The notes beneath the pieces were generated by a model. That model did no database searches. It had not been told where the DNA came from and saw only the letters and a list, made by a program, of their open reading frames with translations. From assembly GCA_008973525.1 (NCBI GenBank), contig WACJ01000075.1, positions 868,001 to 932,000 of the forward strand: DNA of 64,000 bases. The letters run 5' to 3'. The stretch is from Stenopsyche tienmushanensis. Its lineage: Eukaryota > Arthropoda > Insecta > Trichoptera > Stenopsychidae. This document shows positions 1-12,200 of the stretch, piece by piece; position 1 is the stretch's first letter, and every line of letters starts with the position of its first letter. A program made the translations under genes and the position numbers.

Positions 1-391
1 TTATTTCCTTAACATCATTGGGCTCAAGCATAAGTCGAACAACTTCCTTGCATATTGGTTTAATAAGTGTTTTGCCGATAGTATGTGGTTTTTTCTGACG
101 TGCAGTTAATTTTGCAACATGGTAGCTAGCTTCTAAGGCCTTTTCAGAAATCGTAAAGGCCGAATTCATAAATTGTTTCTGTTTTTAATTTGGTTCTAAA
201 TGCCTTTGAAAATATTTTTTATCCTTTTTGACGCAACTGGGATTGTTTGAATTTAGATGGTGATTTAATTTATTGGGTGCCATTGCTTCGTTTGATAGCT
301 GTTCGCTGCAAATGATGTATTGTGGCTTTGGAGCTGTTTCATCACCACATCACGAGAATCCATATTGAATGTAGTCTTCGTTGTGCTTCAT
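1..391 (-). pseudogene. hAT (ZBED5/SCAND3-like) transposase N-terminal relic, cut by window edge
   Basis: Reading leftward from an ATG at 391-389, one frame gives the start of a hAT transposase of the type domesticated as ZBED5/SCAND3. First comes an N-terminal DYIQYGF motif, then a BED zinc-finger region (PKPQYIICSEQLSNEAM, then PNKLNHHL), then KYFQRHLE. After that comes the conserved segment EKALEASYHVAKLTARQKK followed by PHTIGKTLIKPICKEVV. The frame is broken by an in-frame TGA at 350-352 and a TAA at 185-187. Two of the expected zinc ligands are changed: the first Cys of the C-x2-C pair is Tyr, and the last His of the H-x4-H pair is Asn. The coding similarity runs off the left edge, so the catalytic region lies outside the window. 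It is a dead transposon copy. The family call rests on recalled motifs and is fairly firm; the exact hAT subfamily is not. Confidence 0.8.
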
Positions 392-958
392 TTTCACAGT
401 CTTCTTTGGCATTTTTGCAATGCTTGTGTTGGGTTACTCTGTATGTAAAGACGAATCTTTTCCACGTAAAATTGTATCCATTGTAACGTGGGCGAGAGCC
501 CTCAGCTGAATACCGGGGCCCAGTTATCTTCTTCATGCTTCTGTCGACCAGTCCCAGTTACCTTCGTTCGTAGAGCTTCTGACGACTCGCAGCTGCCGCG
601 TCCCTCGTAACATCAGCGAGAAGGACTCCACAGGTTGGTGGTGTTGGATTTCAAATACGATTTTTTCTTCACGGTGTGCTTATTTATTCCACTTTGAACA
701 GACTGCGGCTGCGAGGTGTAGAATACCCGAACTCGAGCTCAGAAGTGAGTCTAAACTCAAGCTTTCAAGGAGAGGACTTCGCAGACAAGACTCAGAGTAG
801 TCTTAATTATACCATATTTAAAGAAGTGTAAAATTAAATATTAATCACATAAAGAACGCATAAACATACAAAATTCATTAACACAACTAATAGTAATGAA
901 TGGTAACTACTGCTGCAAGACGAGTGAATGTGACGTAGCACGGTAACAAGACTAAAGT
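392..958. other. Non-coding flank between two transposon relics
   Basis: No supported gene. A stop-free stretch at 342-536 on the minus strand overlaps the hAT relic in a different frame and is judged a shadow. The part from 540 to 790 is GC-richer than its surroundings and may belong to the 5-prime untranslated part of the hAT element, but no terminal repeat was found. Confidence 0.4.
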
Positions 959-1517
959 AGGCTGATCGGTTGGTAATTTGTGGGATCGTTGTTATCCTTG
1001 CCTAGTTTTAGCAAAGGAATAACTGGTTTTGGCAATGAAAATGGCTAGGAAATACCTCATATTTAGGCACGCGTAAAATATTTTAGTTATATGAATGGCA
1101 GATTTTTTTATTATCGTATTATCGATTGTGTCAAAACGCAGAGACTTTTTGTTTTTTAGTTTTCTTATGATTTTTGTTATTTCTAAAGGAGTTACCAATT
1201 TCATTTTGTGCATGTCATTATTTGAGCCTTCACGGAAATCCCTAATTGACTTTGTCAGCTTTCCTTGTTTTGCTGTCGCTCATATTTTCGAAAATCTTGT
1301 GATTTAGGCACAAGGTTTCTATAAGCATGTTTGTCTTTTCTAAATCGGTTTTGGTTATCTTATTGTTTCTAACCAAAATAGGAATTCCCGTGGATTTGTT
1401 TTTGTGTGATTTGACAGTTTTCCAAAGTGATCCAATCTGAATTCTATTAATTTTGTCAGCACGATGACAGATGAATCCCGGAATAGAAATATTTATATCT
1501 GGTTTTAGGTGTCTGGC
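959..1517 (-). mobile_element. Jockey-like non-LTR retrotransposon relic (endonuclease and reverse transcriptase pieces)
   Basis: Reading leftward from 1517, the first frame gives HLKPDINISIPGFICHRADK, which resembles the beginning of a LINE apurinic endonuclease (PGY...RxDR motif). It runs directly into SLWKTVKSHKNK and TKTDLEKTNMLIETL, typical of the linker just before the reverse transcriptase. After a stop and a frame change, 1213-992 gives TPLEITKIIRKLKNKKS...FDTIDNTIIKK, the classic start of a jockey-clade reverse transcriptase. A further frame change gives KLGKDNNDPTNYQPISL (consensus KPGKDP..YRPISL) at 959-1010. Most of the endonuclease is missing between the first two pieces, so the copy has an internal deletion as well as frameshifts. 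The catalytic FADD region is absent. Clade assignment to jockey rather than CR1 or another LINE is tentative. Confidence 0.8.
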
Positions 1518-4500
1518 GACATAAATAGGTGGCAGGCGCTGGAGAACTATTGAAAAATATTTTAGTTATAATAATGTCTTATTTGACCGCGGCACACCTG
1601 TATCGGTTCACGGCCTTCGATACCGTTTTTATTTTATTCCGTAGCCGACATTGCGGGGGAATAATTTAATTTCACGCGCTCGGACCGAACAATCGGATAA
1701 ATGTACCCTTAAATTTATTTATACACGTACAAGAGTTTAACAATGAGTCTCGGTTTCCTCGGCTCGCTGACCCCCCCGAACACGCTTCAGCAATTTATGC
1801 TGATAACGAAGAACATATTGCTGAAGACCGGTAAAACGCGAAGAAGTCAAACAACTAAATAAACCTCCGCGCCGACCCGAATTTACATATGAATACCATC
1901 GCACGTTTGATACAATGACCGCTTTTATTACATAAACGGGGATACTGGGCGATGCCAAAAACAATGTCGCATATTGCATTCGCCCGAAGAACGGACCGAT
2001 CGAATCATCGTATTAATTTGTTAGACTCGAAAGCAGATAAAAATCTGCTTCAATAATGGATCAGTTTTGGACATCTGGATTAGAGATACACAGATTGTTC
2101 TTCGGCAAGCATGTGAAACTCAAAATCCTTGTTTATCCCCACCAATAATATATCTGTAATAATTTTCGTCACTTTGTTGGACAAAAAAATATTTTTTTGA
2201 ATTATTTTCCAGTCTCAAACAGTAAACAGTGTAACTTAATTTTTTAAAATAGGTTTAAATTTTATAATAAAATAATACAATGCTATAAAACTCAAAAAAA
2301 AATCGAAATTCAAGAGATCAAAATGTCTTATTTTGAATTATTAATAAGGTTATAAATCCGAAATTATAATATGCTTACACTACTGAAGATATTATTTAAA
2401 TAAGCAACATGTCGACGAACATATACAATTCAACCTTTTCGCATTGCCTCTACCTGTTATCCAGGTATTAAAAGCTTATATTCTTTATTTATGACATGGT
2501 GTTCTTATTGAAAATGTTTTTCTTTGGCTTTTTCTCTACCCATTTTTTACCGTTTGTTTACATATATATATTAGCACTATAGTTTACATATATATGTATA
2601 TAATAGCTTTTTAAATTGTTTAAATCATACATTTGTTTAACAATAATTTAGTAATAATTTATCCTCATTTTAATACGTTCATCTCAATTAGCTCAATCGA
2701 AATTACAAATGAATTTATGCGTCAGAATTATTATGATAATCCGCATATTTCCCATTGTTGCAAGCGCCATAAAATACATAATGGATTTTCCCGGCTTCGA
2801 TTTACAAAGATCGGCCGCAATAAAAGATTCACTCTCGCCCCCGAGGGGGTCGAAATTAGGATGACGGGGCGGGACACAGATGCGCCTCCGCTTCGAGGAT
2901 CTTTTTGTCTATCTTTGAATACATTTTCTTTCTTTTCGCAAGCCGCCTTGGCGATACGCAAACATCCATATGCGCATAAAAACACACACCGGTCGGCCCG
3001 GGCAATATAAAAAAGGCTTGAAATATCGGCCGGGGTGTTTCGCGCCCGACTAAAGCCGAGGGGGCAGAAGACGAATCGCGAGGGGCGAAAAGAGGATAGG
3101 AAAACCTGAGAGTTTTTTCTATAGACACGAGTATCGAATTCCACGACCGATAAGCACCTAACCGAGTGAAGAGACGAAAGTAACTCGACACTGACGGGAA
3201 GCCATTATAAAAGAAGAAAACATAAATAAAGCTCGGGAAAAGGTGGCGGCCTTTGGGCGTTAACGACGCGTCGGATTAAAGGAAAAATGTTTTTACGAGC
3301 TTTTAATAAGCTCGGCTGTTTTCCTTCTTCCTCGCCGGAGACGACTTTGCGAGAGGCTTCGGAAAAATCGATTCAGATTAATTACGATCCCACAAAGAGT
3401 TACGCCAAACGTCATCCGTTATGCGAGGACCAAACAAAGCTCCCCCACAAAGCGACGAATCTAAACAATGGCGTTTGAGATGCATTGTGATGTGTGATAT
3501 TTTAACTGAAAGTTATGACTACTGAGTGGAAAATGACAACATATGCGAAGGTGTGCGTGAAACAAATTATTAACTGTGCGTCCTCACCCGGCGGGGGTCG
3601 CTTTGTGGACTGCGATAACAATTACCGAGCAGGGGTGCCCCGGAAGGAGGGCGAGCCTTTTATTATTTCCCACTTAATAAACGGTGGAAACGCTCAAGTG
3701 TTTCAGTGCATTTCGAGTTCTCTTTGAATATGAGAATTTATCATTTCAGACAATGCGAATAAATCAGTCGATTCGACTGCGCGCGGAAGCGGCGGGTGTT
3801 TATCGAACCGACAATTTCCCCGGCTGATTTGACTCGGTTTATCGAGTAATTAGGGATCTTGTAAGTGAAAATCGCTGGCGAACATTATACCGGCGCATAC
3901 ATGTGTCTAGCCGGTCGGGAGAGACTGGGGGTGTTCGATAAGGTTTAATCTCCCCATGGCATAATAGTCTCCCCGCAGTGCCGTACACATGGCAGGGCAC
4001 GTGCCGAGACTGCCGCACTTATCGCCAATTATGTGGGATTAGAAGAGCTACACTGGCCTTAGCTGCCGCACCCGAATTATTCATTACACCGCCGACTTTG
4101 TTGTTAACAGACTATCCCTACATCTCAGAATTTATAATTCAACACGCCCACTTTCCACGGCCAATGCCATCTTAAACAAAGAACCATAAAAAACATGAAC
4201 AAAAAGTCATCCGACAATTTTTCAAGCATGCAACGTTTCCACAAGGACTATCACCTATTGAACAAATCTACAACACACCGACCGAGTGAGGCTTATTCTG
4301 TTTGATGCCGTCGACTAAATACACATCAAAGCCTCCCGGCGGCGATGCTCACCCCCTTTCGATTATGGAAATGATCCCAGCCGTGTGACACGAGGGATAA
4401 TCCGACAGTCGAGCGGTTAGCGCTTAATCCGTCAGATGAGCGAGTGTTTTAGCCCGACGTGCGTAATCTTATATCGGGATGCGTTTGTATCCCATTCGAG

Positions 4501-7066
4501 AACACAGCGAGTAAAGCCCCCAGGATAACCAGGCAAATGAGTGTTGTCTGCAGCGATGCACGGTCACACCCACTCGGCTCCGCGGAAACCCATAAAGGCC
4601 GACGACCCGGGATGTTGACACGTGTTGCAGCGCAAATAAGGGTGACATTCCCGCACACCGCATATCTTCCATCCGAGGTATGGGATCGCTGACGACTTTC
4701 GGCGACCCTCGGGCGAAGAACGACCCTACGGTCTGCCGTTCTACGGTTCAACATCCCGGTCCGATTTGTCGAAGGACTCGTAGACGACAGGACGGCACTC
4801 GTTTGAATCGCCAACATTGTCCTCGGGCTTCATTACCGCCTTCCGCGAATCGCTTACCGACAATGAAGTAGCTCCGATGCTAATTTCGAGAGAGAAACGG
4901 TATTCTCAACGAGGACACCGAAGCTAAACTCGCATACCTAACTTCCCCATTCGCCTCTCGGAATTTTAATCAAAGACAAAACAAGCTGACAGCTTAATAA
5001 ATGCTGGAAATTCATTGTTACTTCCATTTGTATACAATCGACGTCATGAATATTACTGCTCCATTAACAGATTATACTAACAAAAAGTGATAATTGCATT
5101 GTTTATCTTGCATGATTTTGCAAATGCATATACCACTGATTTACAAAAAAATTGGGAAGAAAAAAAAACAATAAATAGAAATTATCATTAAGTAAATTTT
5201 AAATTATACAGTGAACAGACAGACACACGTTGAGTGTCAAGACCCTCCGCGAGCCCTTTGCTTAACAACATCGAATATAAAATTAACAATTAAAACAATA
5301 ACAATGTATAACACAAACGAGTCGTGGAAAATGAGCTCATAAGCCACTTGAGGGTATTTAAATATACACATTGAATCCAAGAAAAATGATTTTCGCTATG
5401 AAAAAAAGATAAAATATACTGTGAATTGATAAACGCTATTCATATTTTTAAAAAATAGAATTACATGTTGCTATAAGCAGTTTGAAGAGTTGAAGAGTTT
5501 TGGACCGTCGTTGTAACTAATGCATATATTAATATTTTCAGGTCATGAATGATGTATCCCCGACTTGCGCCCTCCTCACCTTAGCGATTTGATGTATTAA
5601 TATACAAATAGACTAAAAATATTCGAAATCTATTTTAGAAAGAATCAAAGCTTGATTATTTACCGTGTAAAAATTTATTATTAAAGTAAATCTATTAGCA
5701 TCGTACGATGTTTATAAATTTCGGGTGTATTTTTCTACGATCCAGGTATATCCTGAGCTTCGATAAACAGGAAACTCTTCGCGCACTCGAAAGCCCACCT
5801 CATTCGGGAGCTTTAATGGGAACGCCTCTCACTTTTCGAGCTTTTATAAGATTTAATTAGAATCGTACGATATAACACTAACAGTACTCGAAGCAGCGAT
5901 TTTCACTCAAATATTTACAGAGCGGTCTTTGCTTCACACAAAAATGTTAATGTGAAATTAAACATAGCCCATACGCGATCAAAATAACATTGTAGCCAAC
6001 TCAATTATGAAATACACATCGCGCTTTTAGAAAATCGATTGCTTCGTTTAACTCCGCTTCGGTTCACGCTCATTTGGCAGCGGAACAACCTGAGCGTTAA
6101 ATAATGCACCCTCTTCCTCCCCTCGTGAATTATGTTGCTTGTTATAAAAATATGAAAACATTCTAAACATCCCACCGGAATGATCGAACGGATGTTAGAT
6201 AGTATGTAATTAAATAGTATGAAACCCACGAAATGCAGACCCAAAGAAATTTTATTTGCGATAGTAATAAGTATATTTTAATATTTATTATAATAGTGAA
6301 ATGTTAAAAAATACATCGTTAATCAATCTCTGCCGCGTCGGCATTGATTCCTATATATTCGCATATGTATCAAATTTTTCATTTGAATAAATTTGAATAC
6401 GCTGACATCGTACATTAATTACTACAAATCTCCAGCAGGCAAAAAATCATATGCGAGTTTTGCGATCGATCAATCGTGACAGTCGAGTTTTTTCTCGATC
6501 CACAGTCACAAATGCCTGCATCCAGACGTGCGCGCGCATGCGACATACGATCGTTTGTGTGGTCAAATCAGTGATTGTATCCGAAGTGACAATGACCATT
6601 AGTGACACAACGTCCAAATTACAAGCGCCAAAAAACGGACGTATCAATATGGTGGGCGGCCAATTTTAGCAGGGGGGTTCTTTTTATGGCGTAACCCCAA
6701 GGCTTTCGGATCATTTCAAAACGATCAACCTCGATAGGATGTGTGCAGAATGGCATAACTGGCGATGCAATTCCATCGAACAAGGTGAGATTACCGGTCG
6801 CAACGCCACCTTGAATTGAGATATCCGAGATCGATTTATGAACGGGTCGAAACTAGTACATTTGCGAGTATTGAATACATGCCTCGCATATGTAATTAGC
6901 AAATGAATTAGAGACGAAATATCAATAAATCGCCAGCTACATGATGCAATTAAGGCACAGCTTCCATATTATGATGTCGAGGACGGGTCGTTGCCGTTTA
7001 TTGCTTTATCAGTGAAATTAACACAGTTGTCATAATTTTATATAAAGTTTAAAAATAATATCTCAC
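1518..7066. other. Intronic sequence downstream of the sbb exon (minus orientation)
   Basis: No exon recognised. In the orientation of the sbb exon this is the following intron, and the next expected exon (the conserved VLVVNVTWR segment of the family) was looked for and not seen, so the intron probably continues past the left edge. GC-richer patches stand out at about 2800-3100, 3570-3660 and 4300-4880. The last carries overlapping short reading frames on both strands that resemble no family I know. The remainder is AT-rich with TA runs near 2560-2600. Confidence 0.5.
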
Positions 7067-7190
7067 CTCCTTCCGTCTCGTGCCACACTATCCCTTCTAA
7101 CGTCACAGAAGTCCCGGGTTCACAAGGTCCCAGACAATCCGGTTCCGTTATGGTACCCACGCTGGTACCCACACACACGTCTGCACTCTC
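7067..7190 (-). CDS. sbb: scribbler/brakeless (ZNF608/609 family) internal coding exon
   Basis: A 124-nt internal exon. On the minus strand the intron ends ...gttgttttcttgttacag, a good polypyrimidine tract plus AG. The exon opens with GAGAGTGCAG and ends ...GGAAGGAG, followed by donor GTGAGA. It is open throughout and gives 41 codons plus one base (starts at phase 0, ends at phase 1). The peptide contains [20 protein letters not shown] and then [13 protein letters not shown], the near-invariant block shared by Drosophila Scribbler/Brakeless/Master of thickveins and vertebrate ZNF608 and ZNF609; those proteins continue GVLVVNVTWR, which fits the phase-1 exon end. Family knowledge: nuclear transcriptional co-regulator acting in photoreceptor axon targeting, embryonic patterning (Tailless co-repression), behaviour and thickveins repression. 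No other exon of the gene was found, so the introns on both sides are long. The exon borders are directly supported by splice signals and reading frame. Confidence 0.9.
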
Positions 7191-8643
7191 CTGTAACAAG
7201 AAAACAACGTTAAACGATAATAATTTTAAATCATGCGATGAATAACCGGAATCCCATCATTAGCGCGCCAGTAAAAAAGACTTAAAACGCAGTTATTACG
7301 ATGGACAAGAGCGTATTTCGTATTGGCAATAGTAATTACAACGCGCTATGAAGTAATCTATCGACTAAGTGTGCACATTATATATAAATTTTCAATTAGC
7401 ACTTGAATTAATGCTCAAAACTCACTAGTCACGTTCGCATCGTTAAAAACAAGGCTGCTGAAGAGCTTAAGGATATTACTCGATTAACAAGCCGTCGAAT
7501 GATCATTGTTGTGTATTTAATGCCAATAAAAATGTTTTATACCGAAATAACGACTCCCAATTAACCTGATATAAACACTTTCCAAGTTAATTAAAACCGT
7601 CACCGGGGAAACATGCAGAGAAGCCAAATTGACCCAATTCTGCTACGAATATCATAAATCGGCTTTACAGCATAGGCAAACTGCGGAGATGAAACGTACA
7701 TAGCGAGCAAATTCATTACATATGCAAATAGCGACAAAAAATTATCGATTTGTGCTAATTGCGATGAAAATTTTTTTTAACGATTTTTCACGCCAAATAA
7801 ACTGAAAAACAGCGATAAATTTCATACAAATTCATCTCGTTTTTTTAACGGCGATTTGTTTATTGTAGATTCACGTCACTTCGCGACACACCACCAATAA
7901 TAATCTCCTATATCGTTTTAATTTATAATCGCGCTCGTCACGATGCGCGTTCAAAGCAAAGTCCATGAAATAATATATGGATACAATCGCATCCATAAAG
8001 ATAAAATGTAATTATTTTATATTGTTCGGCCATACAAATTAAATAAAATTGCGTCGGTTGCGCCACTGAAAAATCGTAAAATTAAAATAATATTATTAGC
8101 TCTTATATCATTTTATTATCTTTATAACAGCAATAAAATTGTAGAAGCAGAGTGCGATGCTGATTTTTGCCGCTGAGAATATGTATGATAATGCTGCTAG
8201 AATTTAAGTGTTGATTTTAAAATCCCGCAGCTTGAAGAACGATAAAATTGTTGTTCAACAAAATGATGGAGCGAATCTGACAATGGACAAAGTTGGGGCT
8301 TGCGGTTGATGACTTAATCTGTGGGACCGTGACAAGATTGTCGCATTGTACGATTGTGATTATGCCATAGCGGAACACTAATGCTTAAAACATCTCAAAA
8401 TATACACTCTCCCTCGTATAACACGGTCGATGAATTGCGGCATATACTTTTTTAAGAAAAAGTGTTACACATACATTTTAAACAGAACTCTTAATCAGAA
8501 AATGCTGAAAAATCATCGTCTACTGCTTAGCCCTTGAATTTCAATGAGAGGCGAATCTTCTTTGCTATCAGGTATTTTTTGTTGAATTAAAACTGATAAT
8601 AGATTTCAGGGGTTTTCTAAATCAAATTTTATGATGTTATAAT
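7191..8643. other. Start of the long intron upstream of the sbb exon
   Basis: AT-rich sequence with no recognised exon or repeat. Directly adjoining the exon is its polypyrimidine tract and 3-prime splice site in minus orientation (7191-7215). Confidence 0.5.
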
Positions 8644-9164
8644 TAGGGAATCCAATTCCTGGACAGTTTTAGGTGCTCATGAATCCCGTCAAAATCTGAA
8701 CGCTTGAAAACAGTGGCGTAACTACTGATTAGCGAGCTTAGGCGACGCCTAGGGGCAGTAACTATCTAATCTATGTATACATATATATACAGTACATAAA
8801 TATTTTTCTAATTGTTATATTAATCTTTCCCTACCGGTGATGTATTTACTACACCTCGATTACACACCTCTAATAATGGGAATATCGATATGAAATATAA
8901 TAGATACGGAGTTCAGAATTTTTGCATTCCTCCGTAATATAATTACGAATCACATCAAAGTATTATAGTATATAAGTATTCGTCTGCAGCGACGGAAATA
9001 AATAATTTGTTGGGAAATCGGGAATTTTGCGAGTATTAGTCCGTATCTCAGCAGACAGTAATTTTATCAGTCACATTGATGGTATTATACGAAAATGGGG
9101 GCTCACGCAGTCATCAATTTTGAATATCAAACATTTAATATCTGATGACGATACCTCCAACGAC
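8644..9164 (+). mobile_element. hAT deletion derivative, copy A (left end to the IPPTS codons)
   Basis: Begins with a TAGGGAATCCAATTCC terminus and matches the copies at 32306-32841 (reverse strand) and 60544-61334 over a shared block. That block contains AGTGGCGTAACTACT, the TACCGGTGATGTATTTACTA motif and a TATTCCTCCGTAATATA-like stretch. At about 9080 it passes straight into transposase codons: ATGGTATTATACGAAAATGG corresponds to the VLYENGG motif of the transposase fragment at 25598-25891. The match continues through GATGACGATACCTCCAACGA (the MTIPPT codons) and stops at about 9164. Most of the transposase gene is therefore deleted and the right end is missing. It is a non-autonomous, truncated copy. 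Confidence 0.85.
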
Positions 9165-9228
9165 TTAAAAAAAGGGTATATATTTAGTTAATTCATGAAT
9201 ACTTAAATTCATTAATTTTAAAAGGAAT

Positions 9229-9283
9229 TTGCCGGCCCCTAGCGTAAGTTTTTAATAATTTGATGCGGCGGCGATAGTGTTAA
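9229..9283. mobile_element. Orphan right end of a piggyBac-like MITE
   Basis: The last 55 bases match the right end of the intact element at 17570-17778. Both show a GCCGG(C/T)CCCTAGCG motif, then GATGCGGC, then CGATAGTG, ending in TTAA at 9280-9283. No matching left end is found upstream; the sequence begins about 65 bp after the truncated hAT copy. It is probably a remnant whose left part was lost. Confidence 0.65.
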
Positions 9284-12200
9284 AGGCAATCAATATCAAA
9301 CAAAAATCACTAAAACTTTTTGAATTTCTAAAATGAATCGATCAACCTTTTTTGATCGATGATTTTTTGCTATCAAGCTGTATATTATTGTAAATTGACT
9401 CCATGTAAACAACACTAGTTTCGTTTATAAGTTAGTATACGGAAATAGAGTTACTAGCTTGCTATCCTAGCTTGAAAAACTGGCCTCGTATGCACCGGGG
9501 CATAAAGATGGCTTTAAGATAAAGGAGAATTTGTGTCGGTCGAAAGAAAATTAAAGAAGGAATTACAAAAGTGATTTGTAATTTTGAAGTTTAGCAGTAA
9601 TAAAATCTTGCAAAGAAATCGATGAAAAGAGTCGATTTTTTTTCAAATATGTTATCGATGATATCGACGATGTGCGACTCAAATATACTATTTTTACACG
9701 TTCATCCCTTCTCAGATCACATTAAGCCTCAATTATCGAGGATTATCTGTATCCTTCGATGGTGTCATTCATCTCTCGGAATAGATATTCGCCGACGTCT
9801 ATCTGGATGGGCAAAATGAGTGTTTTCCCAGCGACAGCGAGAGCTTAGGCGATGTTCGGTCCCTCTACAAATGAGAAAGATCAACAAGCCAGATCAGGTC
9901 AGCGCTGTATAAAATAAATATTAATCTATCCTAGGCGTGTCGGACAAATAGGCAGTCTTTGTGAGTAGAATGCAAGAGCTGGCCGGGATGAAGAGGGGTT
10001 CGGTTATCTGGTCGTATCTCTATTTGCCGTGCACTGTTTGTGGTGGCCATCGTCGAAGCCAAACGGTGCCGACCTTATCGCATCGAGACCAGATCAATAC
10101 GCTCAAATTCATTATTTATTGTGTGCCGGAGAGCTGCATTTCCACACGCAACCAAATTTATACTTTTCAAAAATATTTTTTCCAACAGAGTGAGCAATCT
10201 AAATTCATGGACAAAGGCCGTGCTTTGACTCATCTCTGGTTTAATTTTATTTAGAACGAAAATGCTTTGCTACTTGAAAACTGAACTACTCGCTGTTGAC
10301 AGAGAAGCCATACAACTCACTCGCCGCTCACAATTGTTGGTTTAGTTGTACAACCGTCATAACTTTTCTATTATTAGTTTAGGTTACAATAAAACGACAA
10401 AGTGAAAACTCAAGTCTAAGTGGTAGATACAACAGTGAATAGTAAAAATAGACAATGGAATCAGTATTGTGGTTATTTCAATTGCAAATACTTGTAAATA
10501 TAATTTTAACACTTCTGTAACATTCTTGACACAGTTCTATTATGAGAAAGTTTTTATAATATATTCATAGAAGTGATTCTTCATTACGTTCTACATATGA
10601 TGAAAAATGATATAATTATTTGAAAAAAAACTTACACATACACGAATAAATGATTTAACATAACTTTTTTAAAACTGCTAAATGAATATAACAATTTCCC
10701 AATGTCTTTTTTACACGATATCGTCTGGCATTCGTCCACCGTGTAAGAACAGAATAAGATGTACTTGTTAGATAAAACTTTCGATGTTCTAAATTTGTTG
10801 ATACGGTGAATATTTTTTCTATCGTCACTATATCATCACGTCGACGACAAAATGAGAACCATCTGGGTATAAAAATTATTACATCGAGTCATCATCATCA
10901 TCACAAGAATATACAAGCAATCATATCTAATTTTAGAGCTGGCAATGATCGTAAATGTTTAAATATCTCCATAAAAAAATTAATACCAATCTTGCTGAGG
11001 TTTAAAAACCACAATTTCCGTTAAATTTGAATGCTCCGCTATGAACGCTTTCGTTGGCCGTCAAGTTACAACATAAACACTAATCGTAAAGGTGTTAAAA
11101 TTTCAGAACGGCCTCATAGTCTTCGGCGATAAATTTAACATTTACAGATCGTAAAGGCGTTTTCGACGATCTAACATTTTGTATAGTGCTCGGCCATAAT
11201 ATTCAATAATTTTATTTGGCCTCTTGTTATGCAGAATCTGGGTGGACCAGGATCTCATCTGATGAACATTATCGAAATAAATCACGCTTTTTTATGTGGA
11301 TCGGAATTCGAATATGTTATCCCATATTCAAAGGTCACTAGCCGCGATCGACAATGTCTTCGTGCGAAACGAGAGACCCGAGAAGGTCGCGATCTTTGGA
11401 AAACACAATCCAGATTCGGCTGGCATTTCCTCGCGGATTGAGTCATTACATCATAATCAACCATAATGATAACTCGCGCGCGAAACAACCAGAGGTTAAA
11501 TCGCGAAACCGGATTAATAACATGTGTTATTTCTCCGTTACGACATGTTACGTTTTTTAACGCCGCGTTAGATCGCAATCGATCGGCGCAAATCTGCGTC
11601 GATTTTCGCGCCCCCGACGAATATTAAACATCGCCGAGAAGCCCTCGCCTTAATTAATTTCTCGGCCGGAATGAAAGACTCGGCTCGCGGTTTCGACCTC
11701 GCTGAATCGGTTAAATCTACAAATGTAGGAACCGGTTTGCGTGCATCAAACGAAAACCTCAAACCGACGATCATATCGGGGCGCGCTCGGGAGTTCGAGT
11801 CGGCTGCATTAATTAAAGATCACAAATGCAACCGAATACAACAACTGTCGCTCTGTGATTATGCACGATAAGTCTGCGCTTATGAGCGCGTAAAAAGGTC
11901 GTCATTAGTGACGCAAGGAGATTTGCAATCGTGGCGGCTTTTGCAGAAGAAAAGCGACTTCAATTCGCGGTGTGCATCGTATTTTCCTTTGACGGCTCAA
12001 AAGCTTAAACGTAGCTCGATTCGCGCTACTAGATGGCGCTGCGAGAGCGTGTGTGTAATTAAGGGCATATCCACGACTGAAAACGAAAGCGACCTTATGA
12101 ATGCACAATGCGGAATGAATAAACGCAATTAGTCTCGTCAGATCACTGATAATTGACTGATGCAAGTAGATGATATCACAATTAAACCGCATCTATCAGC

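Noticed and set aside
342..536. 64-codon minus frame next to the hAT relic
   Set aside because: It is in a different frame from the clear hAT reading and overlaps its start; judged a shadow.
4449..4871. Overlapping frames on both strands in a GC-richer patch
   Set aside because: No recognisable motif on either strand, and frames contradict each other.
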